From Mesostigma viride (lineage: Eukaryota; Streptophyta; Mesostigmatophyceae; Mesostigmatales; Mesostigmataceae): 21,833 nt of DNA. The translations under genes were made by a program, and so were the position numbers. The DNA lies in assembly GCA_009746045.1 (NCBI GenBank), contig RPFO01001817.1:1-21833 (forward strand). Reading direction: 5' to 3'. Under the pieces are notes generated by a model that was not told the DNA's origin, did no database searches, and saw only the letters and a program-made list of their open reading frames with translations. Numbering within the stretch: position 1 is the first letter of the stretch; every line of letters begins with the position of its first letter. Below are positions 1-10,400 of this stretch, in pieces.

Positions 1-2927
1 GAAAGGGGGAAAGGGGGAAAGGGAAAGGGGGAAGGGGGAAAGGGGAAAGGGGGAAAGGGGAAAGGGGGAAAGGGGAAAGGGGGAAAGGGGAAAGGGGGAA
101 AGGGGGAAAGGGGGAAAGGGGGAAAGGGGAAAGGGGGAAAGGGGGAAAGGGGAAAGGGGAAAGGGGGAAAGGGGGGCGGGGGAAAGGGGAAAGGGGAAGG
201 GGGAAAAGGGAAAGGGGAAAGGGGAAAGGGGGGGAAAGGGGGAAAGGGGAAAGGGGGGGGGAAAGGGGGAAAGGGGAAAGGGGGAAAGGGGGAAAGGGGG
301 AAAGGGGGAAAGGGGGAAAGGGGGAAAGGGGGAAAGGGGAAAGGGGGAAAGGGGAAAGGGGGAAAGGGGAAAGGGGAAAGGGGGAAAGGGGGAAAGGGGG
401 AAAGGGGGAAAGGGGAAAGGGGAAAGGGGGAAAGGGGGAAAGGGGAAAGGGGAAAGGGGGAAAGGGGGAAAGGGGAAAGGGGGAAAGGGGGAAAGGGGGA
501 AAGGGGAAAGGGGAAAGGGGGAAAGGGGGAAAGGGGGAAAGGGGAAAGGGGGAAAGGGGGAAAGGGGGAAAGGGGGAAAGGGGGAAAGGGGAAAGGGGAA
601 AGGGAAAGGGGGAAAGGGGAAAGGGGAAAGGGGGAAAGGGGAAAGGGGGAAAGGGGGAAAGGGGGAAAGGGGAAAGGGGGAAAGGGGGAAAGGGGAAAGG
701 GGGAAAGGGGGAAAGGGGAAAGGGGAAGGGGGAAAGGGGAAGGGGAAGGGGGAAGGGGGAAGGGGGAAGGGGAAGAAGGGAAGGGGAAGGGGAAGGGGGA
801 AGGGGGAAGGGGGAAGGGGAAGGGGGAAGGGGAAGGGGGAAGGGGAAGGGGAAGGGGGAAGGGGAAGGGGGAAGGGGGAAGGGGGAAGGGGGAAGGGGGA
901 AGGGGAAGGGGGAAGGGGAAGGGGGAAGGGGGAAGGGGGAAGGGGGAAGGGGAAGGGAAGGGAAGGGGAAGGGGAAGGGGGAAGGGGAAGGGGGAAGGGG
1001 GAAGGGAAGGGGAAAGGGGGAAAGGGGAAAGGGGAAAGGGGAAAGGGGGAAAGGGGGAAAGGGGAAAGGGGGAAAGGGGAAAGGGGGAAAGGGGGAAAGG
1101 GGGAAAGGGGGAAAGGGGGAAAGGGGGAAAGGGGAAAGGGGAAAGGGGGAAAGGGGAAAGGGGGAAAGGGGAAAGGGGGAAAGGGGGAAAGGGGGAAAGG
1201 GGAAAGGGGGAAAGGGGGAAAGGGGGAAAGGGGGAAAGGGGGAAAGGGGGAAAGGGGGAAAGGGGGAAAGGGGGAAAGGGGGAAAGGGGAAAGGGGGAAA
1301 GGGGGAAAGGGGGAAAGGGGAAAGGGGAAAGGGGGAAAGGGGGAAAGGGGAAAGGGGGAAAGGGGGAAAGGGGGAAAGGGGAAAGGGGGAAAGGGGGAAA
1401 GGGGAAAGGGGAAAGGGGGAAAGGGGAAAGGGGGAAAGGGGAAAGGGGGAAAGGGAAAGGGGGAAAGGGGGAAAGGGGGAAAGGGGAAAGGGGAAAGGGG
1501 GAAAGGGGGAAAGGGGGAAAGGGGAAAGGGGGGGAAAGGGGGAAAGGGGAAAGGGGAAAGGGGGAAAGGGGGAAAGGGGAAAGGGGGAAAGGGGGAAAGG
1601 GGAAAGGGGGAAAGGGGAAAGGGGAAAGGGGAAAGGGGGAAAGGGGAAAGGGGGAAAGGGGGAAAGGGGAAAGGGGGAAAGGGGGAAAGGGGAAAGGGGG
1701 AAAGGGGGAAAGGGGGAAAGGGGGAAAGGGGGAAAGGGGGAAAGGGGAAAGGGGGAAAGGGGGAAAGGGGAAAGGGGGAAAGGGGAAAGGGGAAAGGGGA
1801 AAGGGGAAAGGGGGAAAGGGGGAAAGGGGAAAGGGGGAAAGGGGAAAGGGGAAAGGGGAAAGGGGGAAAGGGGGAAAGGGGGAAAGGGGAAAGGGGGAAA
1901 GGGGAAAGGGGGAAAGGGGAAAGGGGGAAAGGGGGAAAGGGAAAGGGGAAAGGGGGAAAGGGGAAAGGGGAAAGGGGGAAGGGGAAGGGAAGGGAAGGGG
2001 GAAGGGGGAAGGGGAAGGGGGAAGGGGGAAGGGGGAAGGGGGAAGGGGAAGGGGAAGGGGAAAGGGGAAGGGGGAAGGGGAAGGGGGAAGGGGGAAGGGG
2101 GAAGGGGGAAGGGGGAAGGGAAGGAAGGGGAAGGGGGAAGGGGAAGGGGGAAGGGGAAGGGGAAGGGGGAAGGGGAAGGGGGAAGGGGAAGGGAAGGGGG
2201 AAGGGGGAAGGGGGAAGGGGAAGGGGAAGGGGAAGGGGGAAGGGGGAAGGGGAAGGGGGAAGGGGAAGGGGGAAGGGGAAGGGGAAGGGGGAAGGGGAAG
2301 GGGAAGGGGAAGGGGGAAGGGGGAAGGGGGAAGGGGAAGGGGAAGGGGAAGGGGAAGGGGGAAGGGGGAAGGGGAAGGGGAAGGGGGAAGGGGAAGGGGG
2401 AAGGGGGAAGGGGAAGGGGGAAGGGGAAGGGGAAGGGGAAGGGGGAAGGGGAAGGGGAAGGGGAAGGGGGAAGGGGAAGGGGGAAGGGGGAAGGGGGAAG
2501 GGGAAGGGGGAAGGGGGAAGGGGAAGGGGGAAGGGGGAAGGGGAAGGGGAAGGGGGAAGGGGGAAGGGGAAGGGGGAAGGGGAAGGGGGAAGGGGAAGGG
2601 GAAGGGGAAGGGGGAAGGGGAAGGGGAAGGGGAAGGGGAAGGGGAAGGGGGAAGGGGAAGGGGGAAGGGGAAGGGGGAAGGGGGAAGGGGAAGGGGAAGG
2701 GGAAGGGGAAGGGGGAAGGGAAGGAAGGGGAAGGGGGAAGGGGAAGGGGGAAGGGGGAAGGGGAAGGGGGAAGGGGAAGGGGGAAGGGGAAGGGGGAAGG
2801 GGAAGGGGAAGGGGAAGGGGGAAGGGGGAAGGGGAAGGGGAAGGGGGAAGGGGGAAGGGGGAAGGGGAAGGGGAAGGGGAAGGGGAAGGGGAAGGGGGAA
2901 GGGGGAAGGGGGAAGGGGGAAGGGGAA
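1..2927 (+). repeat. 2.9-kb purine-only G/A satellite tract
   Basis: The plus strand consists only of G and A from base 1 to 2927, except for one C at 177. The pattern is runs of 3-8 G (mostly 4 or 5) separated by A spacers. Spacer length divides the tract into four blocks: almost all AAA to about 723, almost all AA from about 740 to 1011, AAA from 1013 to 1978, and AA from 1979 to 2927 (one AAA near 2061). It does not match the common plant, Chlamydomonas or vertebrate telomere units. Every G run can contribute to a G-quadruplex, and the mirror-like purine sequence could form triplex (H-DNA). It stops abruptly at unique sequence at 2928; the left end is cut by the window. Confidence 0.97.
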
Positions 2928-3176
2928 CCTGCTTCCGGAGGGGTCCAGAAGTGGAGCTCGGAAGTGGGAGGAGATGATGCCGGTGAGACATGGTATGTGG
3001 CTGTCTGCTTCGCCATCACAACGGCGAAGATGACTTTAGAGCTCACACAACATGCGCTCACCTCTGTTTGTATAACAAAAGCTCGCCATTACTCCTCACA
3101 AAACCCGATCCTGTTCCCCTTGAAATTCTTGGCCATGGCTTCCAACACCGCCTGCTGGCACAACCACGCGGCTCAC

Positions 3177-6100
3177 CACGCAAGACGTTGCGTACGGGGA
3201 CACCCACAGGGAACACGTCATCGTGCTCCAGCAGCGGCGCCTCCACAACTGGCTCCGCTCCCTCCTCCTTGGGCGGCTCGTCGGCCTCGAGCGGCTTGGG
3301 CGGCACTTCTGCGCTGGTTACTGGCTCCGTCCCCTTGTGCAGCAGCAGCCGCACCGCGTAGGACACGGGGGGGGGCAGTTCCATCGGCTCCGCTTCCTCC
3401 TCCTTTGGGTGGCCTTTGGCGCCTTTCTTGCCGCCTGCCCCCGCGTCCTTGCCCTTGCCAGCATCCTTCTTGGCCCCGGAGGATGCGGCTGCCTTGCCCC
3501 CCTTTTCATCCTTGCGGGCTGATTTAGACCCATCCCCACTCTCCCCCGTGGCAGCCTGCGGGGGTGGGGGTGGGGGTGTCTCCAGGCCTGTCAGGGAGAT
3601 CCTCAGCTCCACCTTGGCGTCGTTTGACCCCCGGTCAGCCCCCCCACTGCCGGATGACTCTGCGTTCCCGCTTGCATCGTCACGTTCCGCCACCTTGCAC
3701 CCATCCAGCTGCTCCAGGGACGGCAGCGCGCTGGCCGTGCGTGTGCGATACCCCTCGCACAGCACGAGCGGGTTCCCCTGCAGGGCACAGAGATAGCATG
3801 AGCATGGATTAATTAACTAGCATTGGCACTAGCACAACAACGGTGGGGCGTGAGCATGAGCACGGGCATGGGCATATTCATAGCGTGGCATGGCATGGTG
3901 GCAGCAGCCCTACAGGCGAAGCAACATGGTAACTGTGTGCACGTGGAGACCATAGAGAGAATACACTCGTAGATAGCAGGGGTGACCATGGCCATTTGCT
4001 GGAGGCCCACGCTGTCCATGTCGCTGGGTGGATTTGAATTTAGGTACCTGGTTCAGTACGTGCTTCAATATCTGCTTTTGTACATGCCTCACTACCTGCT
4101 GTCGTCAATGCTTTGATACCACGGCAGCTGGACACACCCATGATTATAAACTACAGTGCAGTGCCTCGGTGGCTCGGTCTTCCACTTGGGTGCGGCGACC
4201 GCTGTGCACATGACCAGAACACCTGGCCCTAAGTGTGTACAGTCACGTGCTTATTAATTAATGTGTGTACACGCACATGCGCCTGCACACACGTTTTCCC
4301 ATGCAGGGATGACCCAAAAGGATAAATATAATATCCCAATATTAATAATATCGGTAATGAGACTGCGCCCCCACCCCCATGGCAGCGAACCACAGCATGC
4401 CGAACGTGTGCCACACTGTAAATGCTTCATATAGCAATGTGGGGCGCTACGGAGGGTTGTGTAGAAAGCACGCACCACAAGCAAGAGGCTCACAAGGCAC
4501 GGAAGGCAGCTCAGCGCGCGCAGGGTCCCCCTGCAAACGTGTGGGTGGGTACGTACGCACAGGGACATGCCAGCAACAGTACACAGCCAAGGGTGAAGGT
4601 CCGTACGCAGCATAGGGTTGATGGGGGTATCCAGCGCCGAGCTCGACACAGAAAACAGTCATACTTCGCGTCTTGCCTCTCAGACAACTACCCTAGTCCT
4701 TCCACGGCGTTGGATCGCCGTGCCTCCAGGCATAGTTGTCTCACTTCACACAAGTCAGCCAACCGGCGAGCCGCCACGTGGTATATAGTACGCGGTATGG
4801 GAACAGTGAACAGCAACTGCACATGTTCCGCGAGGGCTCCCCGCTCCGCTCTATGGCATGCCACTCACCGCAGATCCACCAGGTCATTATGGCTGAGGTT
4901 GACCAGCTTCAGCTGGGAAGAGATCGGCACCACGGCACCAGGTTTGCTAGGGGGGGGCATGCCATTGGGGTGCCCCGTGGGTGCCTTGGTGGGCGACGGG
5001 CTCCGTTGTGGGCGTGATGCAGTGGAGGAGCTGCCGGGCTTGCTTGAAGTGCCACCTGGCGCCAGGGCCTCAGTTGGTAGGGCTAGCCGGGCGATGGAGT
5101 TGTACGCAAGGCTCGCGTGCAGCAGTGCGGGGCATCGGAAGATGATGTCGGCATCTTTAATGCTGGCGTTTGCAGGGCACACAGTAGCGAATAGCAACCG
5201 TAACATAGGGCGGCAAGGCATGGCAAGGCCAGCAGGGGGCCAGCATTACTTCAGGTGCCATGGCGGCTTAAAGCCAATAAGGGGGGGCAGGCACACGGGG
5301 CTTAATAAATAATAAAGATAAAAAGATTTAAAGATATAAAGATATAAAGATAAAAAGATAAAAAGATAAAAAGATAAAAAGATAAAAAGATAAAAAGATA
5401 AAAAGATAAAAAGATAAAAAGATAAAAAAGATAAAAAGATAAAAAGATAAAAAGATAAAAAGATAAAAAGGTATAAAGATATAAAGACTTAATAAGATGG
5501 GACGGACAGATCTCCCTTGCACATAATAAACTTGGTGAGGTACGCCGCGTATCCATTATGACACGATTGAGCTAGGAAGCATTGGACAAGGCGCGAGACC
5601 AGTTGGATACATAGGTGGCGCAAGGACAAGGAGACGTGAGACAGGTTTCGCTACCACGAGAATGGCTGTTGTCAAGGTGAGCAAACCACCGTACCAGTTG
5701 GTGCTGGCGTGAAGAACCTCCAGAGAAGGGAGCCGGGAGAGGTAACTGGGGAGAGCCGAGATGAAATTACCTGGAAGGAGAAAAGGATTGGGTCAACGGG
5801 CATCATCCACACACTGTTGGGTAGTAGAACACGTTGATTGCTGCTGTGTATCAGGCAACTGGACTTGAAGTAAAAAAACTGTCATTGGACCGGCAAAGCA
5901 TTAGCCGGGAACTTACCAGTAATGGTCAGGCTTTTCAACGTATCCGGTAAGCTCGGCGGTAAGGTGGATATCTTGTTGCCAGTCACATCGATTTCAGTAA
6001 CTGCTTTCCCCACCTGCGCGGATGCGTCCCAGCGGCAGGAGGGACGTGCAATAACTTAGAAGTTGAGCGTCGCGGTCATAGCCATTGAGCCTTGTTACCG

Positions 6101-6252
6101 CAATTCTGCACGAAGGGTTGCAATGTGAGGCTGTCCTTATGTGCAACCTATTTCACAACACACGTGTTAACATCTAACAATACCTGGGGGAAGTCCGCCA
6201 GCTTCAGCAACTTAGCATTTAAAACGGTGGGAACCGTATTCAAGTAGTCCAT
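3177..6252 (-). CDS. Leucine-rich repeat protein, LRRC43-like (3'-partial)
   Basis: I rebuilt six minus-strand exons: 6184-6252, 5917-6013, 5695-5770, 4869-5162, 4476-4530 and 3177-3777. All introns are GT..AG and phases agree (0,1,2,2,0). The ATG at 6252-6250 directly follows an in-frame TAA. Residues 1-23 lead into leucine-rich repeats (about 28-215), with the LxxLxLxxN pattern intact across four splice junctions. A Pro/Ser-rich insertion (about 117-160) splits them. Motifs LSHNDLVDLR and GNPLVLCEGYR, then a cap ending LEQLDGCKV, match the LRRC43 layout as I recall it, as do a later beta-strand segment (VELRISLTGLE), a Lys/Gly-rich stretch and VSYAVRLLL. LRRC43 is associated with motile cilia. 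Exon 6 has a good donor (G|GTGAGC at 3176), so the gene probably continues leftwards; read through without splicing it stops at 3058. The LRR gene is secure, the family name less so. Confidence 0.78.
5316..5487. repeat. (GATAAAAA)n 8-bp microsatellite
   Basis: An 8-bp unit, GATAAAAA on the plus strand, is repeated about 16 times with a few 6-9 bp variants at the edges (GATATAAA). It sits inside intron 3 (5163-5694) of the LRRC43-like gene. In the minus-strand transcript it is a pyrimidine-rich run in mid-intron. The Phe/Leu/Tyr-rich reading frames across it are a by-product of the repeat. Confidence 0.95.
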
Positions 6253-7411
6253 TTAGCAGGTTTGCTTTGATTTAGCAATGCACGGCGTGACTTGTGGACA
6301 AATTATCTAGTTGGCATCAGCGGATGAGGTACTGCTACCCACCAAACATAGAAAATTGTTTATTGTCCCTTCAGCATCATCTCTGCAAACAGCAACGTGC
6401 TCGTCCCAGTCTGCGCTTCAAACCACCGTTCTATTCAAGAAAACTGTCCGCGTGTTGGATTCAATAGAAACCGGCGTCGCTTTGGTACCTTCACCTTGCC
6501 ATACAAACCACCAGGAAGGCACGGAGAAAAAAAATGCATGGAGTAGTGGCAGATGCGTTACAGCTGGAAGTACAATCCCTGCCGTCAACTAAGCACGCGA
6601 AGGCATCGCCATCGTCACGAATTCATCGTTTTAGCCGAACATAGACAAATAAAACATAATTGAGAAACGACCCTCCTAGAACGGGTGCCTTTGATACCTT
6701 TAAAAAAGGATTAACTGTAAAAAGCTTATTATTACCCCGCACCTGCCCCGCATTCACTATTCAGACAAGGAATGCCGAATGACAGCTGCACTGGCAACAC
6801 CGTGCTTCTGCTGTCCGTTGGCACATGCACGATACAATAGGTAGCTACAATAGGTAAGGGCCACTACGGTATAGAATCTCTGCTGCTCATGTTGAGTTGA
6901 GTTGAGTTGAGCTGGGACACAAAAAAATCAACAACAACAACAACAACAACAACAACAAAAACAACAACTACTGCTACATTAAAGTACGGTTCAGCTGTTC
7001 AGGGCGTTGACGACGTCGACAAAGGGGCGACCGTCATGAACCGTCTAGTTTGCTGACAAAGAGCGCGGACGGATCCCAACGAAGCAAGTGAAGTGAAGAT
7101 ACCGTCGTGCGGTAAGCAAGGCCATGGCGAACGCAATTTTTGTCATGACGTCTCGGTGCCATCGAGCTGGCATATTTGCAGCAGTCCTTTCCTGCGATTA
7201 TTCGGTTAAGGTGCTGTAAAAGGACTGGACCGCATAGCCGTGGTACTTTCCTCTTTCGTGAAAACGTCCGTTGCCCGGAGATTCCTAGGTGCTGCTCAAA
7301 TGCTTTATTGCGACAGTCCCCGGTAGTGCTAAATGCCACACCTGCCTCACCAGCAAGGACACGCACGGCTTTGAGCTTCCCTGACGTAGAGAGCCTTTAT
7401 TCTAAGTGAAA
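6253..7411. promoter_or_regulatory. Shared upstream region of divergent genes
   Basis: This 1.16-kb stretch separates the start codons of the minus-strand LRRC43-like gene and the plus-strand UGDH gene, so it should hold both promoters and 5' leaders. It is visibly more AT-rich than the exons on either side. I see no convincing TATA box or initiator at a sensible distance from either ATG. It contains a GAGTT run and a (CAA)n tract, listed separately. Reading frames at 6311-6592 and 7034-7366 resemble nothing I recognise, and the first begins at TTG, not ATG. Confidence 0.5.
6891..6969. repeat. (GAGTT)n and (CAA)n microsatellites
   Basis: About four GTTGA pentamers (6891-6910) are followed, after a short gap and a run of seven A, by roughly eleven CAA triplets with one imperfection (6929-6969). 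Both lie in the upstream region shared by the two divergent genes. A second cluster of CAA runs occurs near 19360-19620. Confidence 0.9.
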
Positions 7412-10400
7412 ATGCTGATCGCTTGCATTGGTGCCGGCTATGTCGGGGGGCCTACTATGGCCATGATTGCTTACAAGTGTCCAGATATCAAGGTGATTAA
7501 CTGCACGGCCGGGTTCCAGTCCTCGATAGCGTGGTGAAAACGTCATTATTTTCCCCGAGTGCTGCAGACAGTGCTCCTTGGTGGTCCGTTCGTATTTTTC
7601 TAAGAACCGCCTGTGAAAACCATCCCCGCCCTGCAGGTGTGGGTCCTGGACGTCAACAAGGCTCGTATCGACGCCTGGAACAGCGAAATACTACCGATTT
7701 ATGAGCCGGGTTTGGAGGATGTGGTAAGACTTGGCGGACTTGTACTGTTTAGCTTGCGCGCGTCTCTAAAACCGCAAGCATGGCTTTTTTGCATGCTTTG
7801 GGCACAAAGTTATGAGGCCAGCATGGTCAATGTGTGCTATTCCTGTTGTGTCTCTTGTGTCCTGTAGGGTGACGCCACGCGCATGCGTGCTTGTTGCCTA
7901 AGCTTTGGAAGCCAGTCATTTGAATCCCAGCGTCGCGTGCATTTTCTGCAGACAAAAGTTCACAGGAGTGCATTGCATGTGTCCTAATTCGGTGACATAT
8001 CCCTGCGCTTGGGTGAGCGTTTCTGACTGCATACCTTCAACCCTTGGACCAAACTTCTGTTGAAGTGCCGCCCTCTGGGCATGGTCCTTTGAGCTGCACT
8101 GATTGGCAGGGTGAAGCACCCTCTATGCGTGTCCTCCTTCACATCAGTATACTTTTAATTCCTGGACTTTTCCTGGACATTTCCTTTCACAGCCCTTCTG
8201 TCGCTATTTAGGCAGCAATCCTACCATCTACGTTTTACCGAATATCGTACCATCAACAATTTACTTGTAAGCATCTTACCATCAACATATCCACACTAGT
8301 TGTTTCATATAAGTAACATGGATTCTCATTCTCATGCCTGCCGCGATGGTCCTGTGTGTTCTCCCCCTGCACGCCCATGCCGTGGCCAGGTCAAGTCGTG
8401 CCGGGGTCGCAACCTCTTCTTTTCGACTGAGGTCGAGAAGCACGTGGCCGAGGCCGACATCATCTTTGTCTCGGTCAACACGCCCACCAAGACGCGCGGG
8501 CTGGGCGCGGGCCGCGCGGCCGACCTGACCTACTGGGAGCTGGCCGCCCGCATGATCGCGCGTGTGAGCAGCACCAGCAAGATCATCGTGGAGAAGTCGA
8601 CCGTGCCCGTGAAGACGGCCGAGGCCATCGAGAAGATCCTGCTCACTAACAACTCGGGCGTAAAGCACACGGTGAGGGGGCCAGCTAGCCTGAACAAGTC
8701 GTGAGGGGGCCCGCTAGCCTGGACAAGTGGCGAGGGGCCCGCTAGCCTAGACAAGCTGAGGGGGCCCGCTAGCCTAGACAAGTGGAGAGCATGCTCACAG
8801 CATGGAACGTGGGCTGGGGGGTATTTAGTCCCATGGCGCCCACAACCACTCCGCATACACGCGGGCAGTCACGCAATTACAATGACCTTGCCTACGCGTA
8901 TTCAGTCATGCAAGTGAGGCCACCCGGTTTGTTACCCCTGCGCACGCCCTAGGTGCCACAAAACCCGATCCAGTGGGGGTGCCACGGTGCTGTGTTGGTG
9001 GACAAGGATATCTACGGCACGGTGTGGTATTCAAGGGGCCAGGTCAGGGCCACGTCTTCTCTCGCCAGACTTTGCCTGCTGAACATGTCAGCCGCTCACC
9101 CCCCCAACCCCCTTGTGTGGCCCCATGGCCTCTCCTCCCATGCACGGGCATGCTGACGTATTTACGAGCAAGTGTGGCCTGCCTGTCGCTTGCTGCTGTG
9201 TCTTTGTGATCTTTACCTTCTGCTGGCGTCGGCACATGTTCATTTCCTTCTGCTTGCGTCGGCACGTGTTCGTTTCCTACTACTTGCATCGGCACGTGTT
9301 CATTTCCACCAGGTGCTGTCCAACCCCGAGTTCCTGGCCGAGGGCACGGCGATCGAGGACCTGACTCACCCCGACCGCATCCTGATTGGTGAGCATGCAC
9401 TGTCATGGTGATTGGTTATCGTGCTGCGCCATCCCATGCGATGCCATACGGATGCTCCACGCTGCCATATGGTGGCGTCTTCCGCGCTGCCGTGTGGTGG
9501 TGTCTTCCGCGCTGCCATGTGGTGGTGTCTTCCGCGCTGCCGTGTGGTGGTGTCTTCCGCGCTGCCGTGTGGTTGTGTCTTCCGCGCTGCCATGGAGGGG
9601 CGTTTCAAACTGCGTGGCTGAGTTACCACCACCCACTTTTTTTAATGTGTGGCCAAGGGTGTGGCTAGCGGGGTTGGTCACATAGCGTCTAGTCGTCCAG
9701 GACGGGTGTCTCCCCTCGCCTTGAACAGTCCCGTCCCCACAATCTAAAACACACCACCCAGCACCCGTGGTGGTGGTGTTCGCCGAGCCCCTTATGACAG
9801 CACGCTGCGTCTCGGTGAGATGAGATCAGGTTGGCATGCCACACTTCTCACGGCGCCCCGCGCATGTGGCAGTCGAGCACCAACCCTCCCTTGTGTCCAT
9901 GTTGTGCTCCCGTATTCACCAACCCTTTCCCCGTCTCATTCCTTGCCCCCGCGGTGTGGCGTTGTCCGACCCCCTTTAATGATCACCCTTCGCCGCATCC
10001 CCTGTGTCATGACTGTTGGCCATGGTCATCCATGTCATCCGCCGTGTCACCCACCATCTTTCCCATGTCATTCTTCTTATCCCCCCCCTCCCCCCAGGTG
10101 GCCGCGAGGACACCCCCGAGGGCCTCAAGGCCATGGAGACGCTCAAGTCGGTCTACACGCAGTGGGTGCCGCCCGAGCGCGTGATCCTGTCCAACCTGTG
10201 GTCAGCCGAGCTGTCCAAGCTGGCCGCCAACGCCTTCCTCGCGCAGCGCATCTCCTCCATCAACGCAATGTCTGCGCTCTGCGAGAAGACGGGCGCGGAC
10301 GTCTCCCAGGTGTCCCACAACATCGGCCACGACAGCCGCATCGGGCCCAAGTTCCTGCGGGCGTCCATCGGGTTCGGCGGCTCCTGCTTCCAGAAGGACA

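Noticed and set aside
1-2927. Telomere repeat array
   Set aside because: The unit length varies (G4-5 with A2 or A3), contains no T, and does not match the TTTAGGG, TTTTAGGG or TTAGGG families. Position at the window start alone is not evidence.
3058-3176. Read-through end of the LRRC43-like exon 6 to the stop at 3058
   Set aside because: The extra 39 residues are low in family character and follow a strong donor (GTGAGC). Kept only as an alternative. A 38-base intron to an acceptor at 3139 was also tried and judged too short.
4254-4649. Minus-strand 131-codon open frame
   Set aside because: Only its small part at 4476-4530 is used as an exon; the rest is intron on either side, shown by the LRR spacing across both joins.
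5302-5556. Phe/Leu/Tyr-rich membrane-like open frames on the minus strand
   Set aside because: They are produced by translation of the GATAAAAA microsatellite in an intron.
6311-6592. 93-codon plus-strand frame in the divergent promoter region
   Set aside because: It begins at TTG, shows no family resemblance and has no suitable splice neighbours.
9221-9596. CRISPR-like array
   Set aside because: The repeats are contiguous tandem units without unique spacers, and this is a eukaryotic intron.
9366-9685. Several overlapping frames with repeated Ala-Val-Trp-Trp or His-Gly-Ser-Ala peptides
   Set aside because: They are the three frames of the 25-bp minisatellite in UGDH intron 4.
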